From NCBI GenBank assembly GCA_013044165.1, contig JABEVB010000114.1, forward strand, positions 1 to 41,651: a DNA stretch of 41,651 bases, read 5' to 3'. Made by a program: the position numbers and the translations under genes. This stretch comes from Phycisphaerales bacterium. Lineage in GTDB: Bacteria > Planctomycetota > Phycisphaerae > WQYP01. Every line of letters begins with the position of its first letter. The stretch's first letter is position 1. The notes beneath the pieces were generated by a model. The model did not search any database. It was not told the origin of the DNA and saw nothing but the letters and a program-made list of their open reading frames with translations. Below are positions 1-8,464 of the stretch, piece after piece.

Positions 1-144
1 AAATTGGTCTTTCCGGCGTGCCTGTCGGGCGGAACGCACTCAGGTGGCGCGCACCGCGAGAGCCGGCGTTCCAATTTTACTGTCGGTCGGCGCGAGGAGT
101 GGAGATATGTTACGCCGCGCGGCGGACGGTGATTGCGATCACCG
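1..144. repeat. 144-bp direct repeat, copy 1 (may extend past left edge)
   Basis: Starts AAATTGGTCTTTCCGGCGTGC and ends CGGTGATTGCGATCACCG. Matches 1128-1271 with about 2 mismatches by eye. Confidence 0.95.
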
Positions 145-340
145 GCAGATGTGGATGGCCGCGATGCCTTCGTCGGTTGGATCGCAGCGGGGATATTGGG
201 GCCATCTTGCGTGCAGATTGAAGCACGTTGTTATAGGAGCAGTGTGTTTCGCAAAGACGGGGTGAATTTGCTATTATCTTCTGAGGTTCTGGAGAGTAAT
301 ATTTTGGTCGTCTTCTGTTGGGAAGAAAGGAGTGTTGTTC

Positions 341-568
341 ATGGCACACGTGATTTCGGTTGAGCAGGCGGCCGCAAGGCTGTCTGAAATCATTCATTCG
401 CTTGGATCGGGTGAAGAAATTGTTCTTACCGAAAATGACGCTCCGGTGGCCCGCTTGCGTTCCAGCGGCGAAAATCGGGGGCGTCATCCCGGAAACTGCA
501 AAGGGCTATTGAAGGTTGTAAGTGAGGACGAGGGGCATCTCTCTGATTTTAAAGCGTACATGTCATGA
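341..568 (+). CDS. Phd/YefM-family antitoxin
   Basis: MAHVISVEQAAARLSEIIHSLGSGEEIVLTENDAPVARL is typical of the Phd/YefM fold. It overlaps the downstream PIN gene by ATGA. Confidence 0.85.
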   Translation: MAHVISVEQAAARLSEIIHSLGSGEEIVLTENDAPVARLRSSGENRGRHPGNCKGLLKVVSEDEGHLSDFKAYMS

Positions 569-954
569 AGATGCTATTGGATACACACGCGCTGCTCTGG
601 TATGTGCTTGATGATGGTCGCATGGGGCGTGCGGCATGTGAAGCGATCGAAGCGGTTGGATCGCAGGTGCTGGTCAGCCCAGCGAGCTACTGGGAAATTG
701 CGATAAAAATAAGTCTGGGAAAATATGCGCTCAAGGGTGCGTATGGTGAGTTTTGGAAGCGAGCGATAGGTGGTAACGGTTTCGAGATTTTACCGATTGA
801 CATTCGCCATACCGAGAAGTTGATTGAGATGCCCTACCGCAATCATCGTGATCCGTTTGACCGGCTGCTTGTGGCGCAGGTATTGGTGGAAAAGATAGCG
901 CTCGTAAGCGCTGATGAAAACCTCGATCAGTATGAGGTTCAGCGTATTTGGTGA
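565..954 (+). CDS. PIN-domain toxin (VapC-like)
   Basis: MKMLLDTHALLWYVLDD, SPASYWEIAIKISLGK, HRDPFDRLLVAQ and LVSADENLDQY are PIN-domain type II toxin motifs. Confidence 0.9.
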   Translation: MKMLLDTHALLWYVLDDGRMGRAACEAIEAVGSQVLVSPASYWEIAIKISLGKYALKGAYGEFWKRAIGGNGFEILPIDIRHTEKLIEMPYRNHRDPFDRLLVAQVLVEKIALVSADENLDQYEVQRIW

Positions 955-1127
955 TGATGTTGGGGCGGAAGCGATTGTAACGTCGCCAGCATACGCGGTA
1001 ATGGACGTTCATCCGGATGGGGCTGAAGTGGCCCAGCAAATTGTGATTCGGCTATTTTTCATGGTACGGTTGAATTATTTGGTTGGCAAACTTGCGGATG
1101 AAATGAAATAATGTTGATTGGTGGCAT

Positions 1128-1271
1128 AAATTGGTCTTTCCGGCGTGCTTGTCGGGCGGAACGCACTCAGGTGGCGCGCACCGCGCGAGCCGGCGTTCCA
1201 ATTTTACTGTCGGTCGGCGCGAGGAGTGGAGATATGTTACGCCGCGCGGCGGACGGTGATTGCGATCACCG
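1128..1271. repeat. 144-bp direct repeat, copy 2
   Basis: Near-identical to 1-144; sequences diverge after ...GATCACCG. Confidence 0.95.
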
Positions 1272-1379
1272 CGTGCAATCTGACTTTTTGCGGGTCGGGC
1301 GTTGAAAGCCCAGTTTGCGGGAATGACCTCGAATGCGGGCAATATCATTGCCGCTGACGCGGTTGTTCCGTCATGAACC

Positions 1380-1405
1380 GCAGGCTGGAAGCCTGCACCA
1401 CAAAG
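1380..1405 (+). repeat. Dispersed palindromic repeat GCAGGCTGGAAGCCTGCACCACAAAG
   Basis: 25-nt exact reverse-complement match at 27073-27097; contains palindrome GCAGGCTggaAGCCTGC. Confidence 0.75.
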
Positions 1406-1696
1406 AAGGCACAAAGGCCCCGCGAATTGTCGAGAGGCTGGTTGTTCCGTTGCTATTACGCCCCAAGCCATTCGTGTGGCCCGGTTCCTGAATATTTTCC
1501 CATCCTTGGCATTTGGTAGCGCCCGTCACAGGCCCCGCCTCGATCGTTTAGAATTATTGGTGCAGCGGCAACTCTCACCGTCGTGGCGAGTGCTGCCCGG
1601 TGGGTCGCGCGGTTTTGGTAGACCCGCGCGGGGCGGCGGCTTGCGGGTACAGAATTCCATGGGCAGTGCTGCCTCTGAAATGTTGGGTATAATAAA

Positions 1697-2803
1697 ATGC
1701 GTCCAGCCGCAAATGGTTACACCTGCGGTGAGATTGCAGATTGCATTGGAGATTTGCGTTTGCTGCTGACTTTAGAAATAGAACCCGATGCGCGGGTGGC
1801 GCTCTTTGGCTCGGCTGACCGTCATCTTAAGGCTTTGCGAGCGGCGTTTGATGTGCATTTTTCCGCACGCGGCGGAGAATTGCGATTAAGCGGCGAGCCA
1901 GCCGCGGTGGAACAGGCCGCCGCCGCCCTTGCCGACATGCGTCGCATGTTGCGTACGCACCCCGGTTTGAGCGCACAGATGGTGGAAGGGGCTATCCGTA
2001 CAGCGCGGCACCATCACAAGGCTGGCACAAGCGGCAGCGGAGAAATGATGGACGTCGCCACCGGCACCGGGCCGGTGCAGCCACGTACAGAAGGCCAAAA
2101 ACGCTACATTGACGCCATGTTGCGGCATGACCTTGTGTTCTGCTCCGGGCCGGCGGGCACCGGCAAAACTTTTTTGGCGGTGGCCTTTGCCGTGAGCCTG
2201 TTGCGGCGCGGCGCGGTGCGCCGACTGGTATTGGTGCGGCCGGCTGTCGAAGCCGGCGAAAAGCTCGGCTTTTTACCCGGCGACGTACAAGCCAAGGTTA
2301 ACCCCTACTTGCGTCCTTTGCTTGACGCCCTGCATGATCTAATGCCCTTTGAGCAAATTCGTCGCTTCATGGCCAATGATGTCATTGAACTCGCCCCGCT
2401 GGCATATATGCGCGGTCGTACGCTCAATGAGGCCATCGTTATTCTTGACGAAGCGCAAAACACCACGCCTTCCCAAATGCTGATGTTTTTAACGCGGCTT
2501 GGCAGCAGTGGAAAAATGATTGTTACGGGTGACCCATCACAGGTTGACCTTGAAGCCGGCCAGGTAAGCGGGCTGCGCGATGCCGGCGCTAAACTCGGAC
2601 GTATGCGTGGTGTGGCATTTGTAGAATTGCAAAAAAGCGATATCGTGCGGCATCATCTCGTGCAGCAAATTGTTCAAGCCTATGAGCGGCCCAATGATCG
2701 CTCCGGAAGTCCGCGCCGAAAGACCGCACCCCAAGCGGATGCAGCATCCGCAGCCAATGCAACAAGCCAGCCACCGACCAGCCACGATGGCCAACCCACT
2801 TAG
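1697..2803 (+). CDS. phoH: PhoH family ATPase
   Basis: Walker A GPAGTGKT, LVRPAVEAGEKLGFLPGD, ILDEAQNTTPSQM and VTGDPSQVDL. The start is uncertain because family similarity begins near LTLEIEPDARVALFG and TATAAT lies only 3 nt before the annotated ATG. Confidence 0.93.
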   Translation: MRPAANGYTCGEIADCIGDLRLLLTLEIEPDARVALFGSADRHLKALRAAFDVHFSARGGELRLSGEPAAVEQAAAALADMRRMLRTHPGLSAQMVEGAIRTARHHHKAGTSGSGEMMDVATGTGPVQPRTEGQKRYIDAMLRHDLVFCSGPAGTGKTFLAVAFAVSLLRRGAVRRLVLVRPAVEAGEKLGFLPGDVQAKVNPYLRPLLDALHDLMPFEQIRRFMANDVIELAPLAYMRGRTLNEAIVILDEAQNTTPSQMLMFLTRLGSSGKMIVTGDPSQVDLEAGQVSGLRDAGAKLGRMRGVAFVELQKSDIVRHHLVQQIVQAYERPNDRSGSPRRKTAPQADAASAANATSQPPTSHDGQPT

Positions 2804-2965
2804 AGCCTGTTTGAAAACTCCGGCGGGATCGTCTTGCGGCCCCAAGGCGGTCGTCTGCTGCGTTCTCGCTCTTCGCCATATTTTCGAATATGCCTCGGAG
2901 CTGCGGCCTTGCATTCGGCCACCCTGGGCCGCAATCCGACCGCACCAGCCTTTTCAAACAGGCTC
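2803..2965. mobile_element. MITE-like hairpin element with terminal inverted repeats
   Basis: GAGCCTGTTTGAAAA at the left end, TTTTCAAACAGGCTC at the right end, flanked by TTA direct repeats (2800-2802 and 2966-2968). The whole element is an imperfect palindrome centred on ATATTTTCGAATAT. Confidence 0.75.
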
Positions 2966-3127
2966 TTAGACGCTGGTTGTACCATCACCGTCAACAGCGC
3001 AACATCTGCCTGATCGCTTGGCATAGAGCGCAAAGCTCATAAATGGGCGGGCCAAAAGGCACAGGTCAAATCCAGCAAAGCTGGTACGCCCTGAGTCTGC
3101 GTCGCCTGAAACTGCCTTGAGGCGAAC

Positions 3128-3397
3128 TTATAAGCCGGCGCGCAGCAGGCGTTCCGCCTGGGTCCAATCTGATTCCGCACTGCCGGGGCCAAAGCCGCGG
3201 GCAAGGTAAATCTGGTAGGCTCGCGCGGCAATTTGCTCGTGCGTCGGGTTCACGGCCGCCTTTGGAGCGGTGGTGGTTTTGGCCGGTGCTACCAAAGTAC
3301 CGCTGCCTTTTGCTTCGGAGCGGCCAATGGGGGTGGCGGCCGCTGGTGGGGTGATTTTGGTTACGGGTGCGGGCGTGTTTTTTTTACGAAGTGCCAT
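3128..3397 (-). CDS. DUF2934 domain-containing protein
   Basis: C-terminal HEQIAARAYQIYLARGFGPGSAESDWTQAERLL is typical of DUF2934. Confidence 0.75.
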   Translation of the reverse strand: MALRKKNTPAPVTKITPPAAATPIGRSEAKGSGTLVAPAKTTTAPKAAVNPTHEQIAARAYQIYLARGFGPGSAESDWTQAERLLRAGL

Positions 3398-3791
3398 ATC
3401 AAATACTCCTGAAAAATTCCGTGGCGAACAATGTGTTTGAAAAACCTCAATCCGTAAGGTTTTCATTTCGGCCAAGCCTGGCGGACCTTGTGTTGCCAGT
3501 CATGGGCCGATAGCCGAATGTCGTACTGCTTTCGGCCGATTGCGAGGGCGTAAGCCCTGGCTCCATGCTCGGCGATGATTTACCGAAACGATTACCGGAA
3601 AATCACACTTCTGTTGTAGTAACTTATGGGACTCGAGTCAAGCGAATGCGGGCAGCAATCCGATAGGCATTGTGAAGGGAGATTTAACGCATTTGCGAGA
3701 AATGGATGTTTTGATGTAGAGAGCAGTCGGGAGTTGCTGATAATACATGGTTCCTGCGTGTATAATAGCGCGCACTGCGGAAAAAAGGTCG

Positions 3792-3822
3792 CTTTTTTAG
3801 GGCTTTATAAGCCTTAAAAAAG
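3792..3822. promoter_or_regulatory. Perfect-register hairpin in the probable leader of the VWA/ExbBD cluster
   Basis: CTTTTTTAGGGCTT-TAT-AAGCCTTAAAAAAG, 14-bp stem with one G:U. A TATAAT lies upstream at 3761-3766. Confidence 0.5.
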
Positions 3823-3873
3823 TGGATAAAAGGTTGCGGAAATTGGTTGTTCAGTATTGTTAGAGGCCGGGGC

Positions 3874-4998
3874 ATGGCTGTGCTCGCCGATGATACCCAA
3901 ACAGGTGTACAGTTTGTAGAGCCGCAATCGCCTGATGTGCTGGCCTTGCAGCACGCGGTGGATGCCGCCTCGGGGCACGCACCGGAGCTTTCGGGGGTGT
4001 CTTCGTTCATCCCAGTGGTGGCTTTGCGCCCGCAACGCCGTCCGCGCCTCGGTTGGCTTAACGTATCATTTGTGTGGATTGCTTCGCTGTTGATCCATGC
4101 GAGCGTATTTTTGGGCTTGTTAATCGCTATCCGAGCTATTTCAAAGCAAATGCACCCGCAGCAGCCTCCGATGGTGGTGCCTGATTCGTTTTTTCATGGC
4201 GGTAAAAAGGCGGATCGTACCGTTAATGCTGATGTCGGTAAAATGCACGCAACAGCGCGGCAACGCGAGCAACTGGCCTCTGCGGCTTGGCAACATTCAA
4301 CATCGCCTCAGTCGCTATCAAATCTGCTCCAGGGCGGTAGGGCCAGTCAAAAGCCGGCCATTATTGGGCTTGGCTCTGGCGCTGCGGCGTCGGGTGGGCT
4401 GTTTGGGTTGCACAGCGGTCCAGGCGGAACTCTGGGCGTGGTGTCGCAGGGCTTGGGGCAGGGGCCGGAGACGACATTTTTTGGCGTGCAAACCCGTGCT
4501 AAAACCGTCGTTTATATTATTGATCACTCCGGGTCCATGATTAATCGGCTGCACCTGGTAAAAGCGGCTGTACGAATTTCAGTGCATCAACTCATGCCAT
4601 TTCAGCATTTTTCCGTCATAGCCTTTTCTGATAAATATCAGGTGCTTACGGGGCCTAAGCCCTTGGCCGCAAAGCCCGTTGAATTGGCCGCTTTTGACAG
4701 AAGTCTTGATGGCCTCGTCGCCCAAGGGCATAACGATGACGAACTTCAGCCATTCCTGCGGCCCTTTAGAGTGGCGTTTGCCATGCGCCCGCAAGCTATT
4801 TACTTTCTCACGGACGGCCACTTTGATGCCCGGTTGCTTGCCCGCGTGCAGCAGTTGGAACAGACTACCTCCGTACGCGTTTATACGCTCGACTTTTTGG
4901 ATCGAACCCCGCGATTCATCGCACTCATGCGAAGATTGGCCCACGAAACGGGTGGTACGTTTCATTTAATTACGCGAGCCGAGTTGGGTGGACCGTGA
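3874..4998 (+). CDS. Membrane-anchored VWA-domain protein (intact DxSGS)
   Basis: One N-terminal TM segment (FVWIASLLIHASVFLGLLIAI), Gly-rich linker, then VVYIIDHSGSM ... IYFLTDGHFD. Confidence 0.85.
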   Translation: MAVLADDTQTGVQFVEPQSPDVLALQHAVDAASGHAPELSGVSSFIPVVALRPQRRPRLGWLNVSFVWIASLLIHASVFLGLLIAIRAISKQMHPQQPPMVVPDSFFHGGKKADRTVNADVGKMHATARQREQLASAAWQHSTSPQSLSNLLQGGRASQKPAIIGLGSGAAASGGLFGLHSGPGGTLGVVSQGLGQGPETTFFGVQTRAKTVVYIIDHSGSMINRLHLVKAAVRISVHQLMPFQHFSVIAFSDKYQVLTGPKPLAAKPVELAAFDRSLDGLVAQGHNDDELQPFLRPFRVAFAMRPQAIYFLTDGHFDARLLARVQQLEQTTSVRVYTLDFLDRTPRFIALMRRLAHETGGTFHLITRAELGGP

Positions 4999-5232
4999 CG
5001 CGGCTGTCACAGCTTGAGGGCTATGTGTCAAAGTTGTCACGGTGCGGCGATTGCGCTTGGGAAGCTAATGTGTGCGGATGGTCTGCTTCATCACCAATAA
5101 AAACAATGCTTCAGCACCAGACCTTTTGCAGAGATGTCTTTTGGTACGCCGGTTGCATATAAATCCCGCAGTGGCTTGCGGGTCCTACCCGAAATGGCCT
5201 GCTAAGGTTCAACAAACGGCGGAGCGAATAAT

Positions 5233-6357
5233 ATGAGTCGAGCAGCTTCCGATCCTGGTGCCGGGCAGCCAAGGAAGTCTAAACCTTCCACAACTGGCGG
5301 CGAACAAAAGCGAGCGCCATCTTCAACTTCAAAAATGGAGAAGCTTAAGGGCGGCGCTTTGGCGGCAGGGCAGGACGCTGCCGAGCCAGATCCCGACGAA
5401 ATAGAATCCGCCGGGGGAGAATTGCCCGAGTGGGTGGATCGCGCTTTTCCGTGGATTGCATCCTTTCTGCTTCATGCAGGGGTGCTTTTGCTTTTCATAT
5501 TTGCCTACAACGCCATAACAACGCTCACCAAAAAGCAGCACCCGGAGCCAATTATTGTGCCCCAGGGATTGCAGCACAGATTCAGCAGTCATCCGGGCGG
5601 CATTCCGCATCCAGGACATAACCACAACCCCACACGCAGCGCCCGGCAAGACCTCCAGAAACTCACGAGCCATGCTTGGAACACCAATAAGTCTCCCAAG
5701 GTCACCTCGCTGCTCAACAGCTCTAATAAATCGCTGAATATAATTGCGGTCGGCCCTAATGGCGGCACGTCATCGGGCGGCGGGTTGGCTCCGTTTGGCG
5801 TGCCCGGTGGCGGCATGGGCGAGGGGCCGCAATCAGCTTTTCTGGGCCGTGGTGGCAATGCGCGGCGCATTGTCTACATCATTGACCACGAAGGCGACAT
5901 GCTCGAAAACTTCACCTTTTTAAAACATCAGTTGCAAAAATCTATTGCCAAATTGGTACCCCTGCAATCGTTTGCCGTTATCATCTTCCGTAAAAACTAC
6001 AGCATTCTTGGGCCTCCGCGTTTGATGCACGCAACGCTGCATAATAAAGATCTTTTCTACAAACGCCTGGCTGATGTATCGCCTCATGGACGTGCGGAGT
6101 ATCGCTTTGAGCGGTTTTACCGTCCATTTCAGGCGGCGTTTGAGATGCACCCGCAGATTATTTACTTTTTAACCAGCGGAGCCTTTGACCCGAAGCTTAT
6201 TGCCGCGGTGGCCAAGCTTAACAGTAAACACTCGGCGCACATTTTCACTTACGCTTTTACCAACAACGATCCGACCTTTACCAAGAATCTCAAATCGTTG
6301 GCAAGTCAGAATGGCGGCGAATACCGCTATATTTCACGTGCGGATGCGGGTGGTTAA
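5233..6357 (+). CDS. Membrane-anchored VWA-like protein with degenerate MIDAS
   Basis: Paralogous to 3874-4998: same TM position (FPWIASFLLHAGVLLLFIFAY) and linker. DHSGS is replaced by DHEGD and LTDG by LTSG. Confidence 0.8.
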   Translation: MSRAASDPGAGQPRKSKPSTTGGEQKRAPSSTSKMEKLKGGALAAGQDAAEPDPDEIESAGGELPEWVDRAFPWIASFLLHAGVLLLFIFAYNAITTLTKKQHPEPIIVPQGLQHRFSSHPGGIPHPGHNHNPTRSARQDLQKLTSHAWNTNKSPKVTSLLNSSNKSLNIIAVGPNGGTSSGGGLAPFGVPGGGMGEGPQSAFLGRGGNARRIVYIIDHEGDMLENFTFLKHQLQKSIAKLVPLQSFAVIIFRKNYSILGPPRLMHATLHNKDLFYKRLADVSPHGRAEYRFERFYRPFQAAFEMHPQIIYFLTSGAFDPKLIAAVAKLNSKHSAHIFTYAFTNNDPTFTKNLKSLASQNGGEYRYISRADAGG

Positions 6358-6428
6358 TGGCTTGACGCGGGCTTGTGGCACGCGTGGTTTATGTTTTAAA
6401 AATATTTTTACCTTTTGGAGGTTTTTTC

Positions 6429-7286
6429 ATGGTTGGCAGTTTCAGATTCGCCGGCGCTTTTCGCAAATCTTCTGTCCGGATGGGCGCTTCGGCCGCAGCC
6501 GCAATGCTCGTCTTGGGTGGACTGGCAAGCTCCGCCTCAGCTCAGAGCGTTGGCAGCGGCACCACGGTGTATCATCCCAATCCCATTCTGATGGGACTGG
6601 ATTACACCGTGATTGTTGTGTTGGTTTGCGCATCGCTGGCAAGCATCGCGCTGATTATTGACGCGATCATTCACATCAAGGAGTCGCGCATCGCTCCGGT
6701 TGAAACGATCGAGCACATTCGCACGCTCATTAACGCCCGGCAATTCAAAGACCTCATGGACTTTACCGCCACTGACGAATGTTTTGTCAGCAAGGCCCTG
6801 TTTGCCGGTGTGCGACGCGCACATCTGGGTTACTCCGCCATGCGCGAGGGGCTTGATACGGCCGCCGCCGAGCAGTCGTCAAATCTTTTCCGCCGCATTG
6901 AAATGCTCAACGTCATTGGCAACATCGGCCCGCTGATCGGTCTGCTGGGCACCGTGCTGGGCATGATCATGGCATTTATGGCCCTGCACTACACCGGTGG
7001 CAACGCCAAAGTCAATGACCTCTCGGCCGGTATCGCCACGGCATTGTGGCATACATTCGGCGGCCTTGCGGTGGCCATTCCGTCGCTGATCGCCTTTGGC
7101 TTTTTCCGCACCAAGATTGACAAGATGGCCATGCGGGCCACGCTGCTGTCGGAAGAATTGCTTGAATCGCTGCGTCCGCAGGATTCCAAGAGCGCTGCAA
7201 CTCCAATGGGCGCCGCAGCGGCATCCGGTGGAACCGCCGTAGCGCGGCCGGTGCCCCGTCGCGCGGAAGCCGCGAAGGAATCCTGA
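6429..7286 (+). CDS. exbB: MotA/TolQ/ExbB proton channel family protein
   Basis: NVIGNIGPLIGLLGTVLGMIMAFMAL and GIATALWHTFGGLAVAIPSLIAFGFF. GGAGG ribosome-binding site lies upstream of the ATG. Confidence 0.92.
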   Translation: MVGSFRFAGAFRKSSVRMGASAAAAMLVLGGLASSASAQSVGSGTTVYHPNPILMGLDYTVIVVLVCASLASIALIIDAIIHIKESRIAPVETIEHIRTLINARQFKDLMDFTATDECFVSKALFAGVRRAHLGYSAMREGLDTAAAEQSSNLFRRIEMLNVIGNIGPLIGLLGTVLGMIMAFMALHYTGGNAKVNDLSAGIATALWHTFGGLAVAIPSLIAFGFFRTKIDKMAMRATLLSEELLESLRPQDSKSAATPMGAAAASGGTAVARPVPRRAEAAKES

Positions 7287-7413
7287 TCGCGCAATGTCTG
7301 TAGGCCGCAGAGCTAGGGCATGATGTGCCAGAGCGAGGCTCATGCGTCCGCAGTTGTTCGCGAGTTGCGAGAGGCCGCTTGCCGAGTCAACATGAGTTTT
7401 GGAGTAATGCCTT

Positions 7414-7863
7414 ATGGGATTGCGTCGCGGCATAAAGCCGATGGAAAGTGAGCACGTCAATGTGACGCCGCTGATAGATGTGGTGATGTGTCTCATCATC
7501 TTCTTCCTGTTGGTGGGGCACATCGCAAAAAAAGCCGCTGTCAAGGGCGTGCTCCTGCCGCACGCTAAAAATGGCGCAGATCTTGCCGATAAAAGCGGCG
7601 AGGTGATAATCAATGTCGTACCGCGGCACAGCGATACCACTGGCGTGCAGCATGCTCCGAAGATCATTGTATGGGGCCAGGATGTTGGTTACGACCAACT
7701 TAAAGCTGAGCTGCGCAAGTACAAAGCGAGCAATCCCAACCTTAAGCTAGTCATTCGCGCTGATAAAAGCACACATTTTAAGTATATTGCTCCAGTGCTT
7801 GAGGATTGCGCCTCGGCAGGCATCTCAAGCATTCATTTTATGACCAAAAGGCCGAACTCTTAA
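7414..7863 (+). CDS. exbD: ExbD/TolR family protein, copy 1
   Basis: VNVTPLIDVVMCLIIFFLLVGH includes the conserved TM Asp. Confidence 0.88.
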   Translation: MGLRRGIKPMESEHVNVTPLIDVVMCLIIFFLLVGHIAKKAAVKGVLLPHAKNGADLADKSGEVIINVVPRHSDTTGVQHAPKIIVWGQDVGYDQLKAELRKYKASNPNLKLVIRADKSTHFKYIAPVLEDCASAGISSIHFMTKRPNS

Positions 7864-7896
7864 GCTGGTTCGCCGCTGTTTTATTGAAGGTGTACA

Positions 7897-8343
7897 ATGG
7901 CTGGTCGCAGAAAAATCGGTATGCAGCACAATGTCCATGTAGGTCCCAACATGACACCCATGGTGGACGTGGTGATGGTGATCCTGATTTTCTTCATGTT
8001 GGGAAGTTCTTTTTCTTCACCGGACTGGTACCTTACCAACAACACCCCGGCCATTAAGGGTGGCCTGAGTCATGCTAAAACCAAGCCCATGCCTGCCACG
8101 CGGCTGATTATCAAGCTTGAAATGCGCGGTACGCATACCATGGCATCACTACCGGGCCTGCAGACCGAAGACCTCTCGGGCGAGCTATACCATCGGCTTG
8201 AGGCCAAGCGGCATGTGCTTGGCAAGGACGTGCAGGTGCTTATTAAGCCATCGGAAGATGTTCCCTATCAGGACCTGATCACGGTGTATAGCGATTGCGT
8301 GGGCGCGCGGTATCAGCATGTCGCTTTTTACGCGCCGGCCTGA
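7897..8343 (+). CDS. exbD: ExbD/TolR family protein, copy 2
   Basis: NMTPMVDVVMVILIFFMLGSSF includes the conserved TM Asp. Confidence 0.87.
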   Translation: MAGRRKIGMQHNVHVGPNMTPMVDVVMVILIFFMLGSSFSSPDWYLTNNTPAIKGGLSHAKTKPMPATRLIIKLEMRGTHTMASLPGLQTEDLSGELYHRLEAKRHVLGKDVQVLIKPSEDVPYQDLITVYSDCVGARYQHVAFYAPA

Positions 8344-8464
8344 TCGGGCTTGGCATAAATGGCTACATGTTGAGACCGCCGGGCGAGGTCTCGGGCTATG
8401 TCGGGCGGTGGGGAGGGTGGAGGCTCTCTTGCTGGCCAGGCACTAAGGATGGAAACTCTCAGCT

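Noticed and set aside
914-1111. 65-aa ORF after the PIN toxin
   Set aside because: Overlaps the toxin end, no recognisable domain or clear ribosome-binding site.
5090-5200. GGTCTG...CAGACC and CCCGCA...TGCGGG hairpins between the two VWA genes
   Set aside because: First has a long loop and the second lacks a T-tract; not enough to call a terminator or attenuator.
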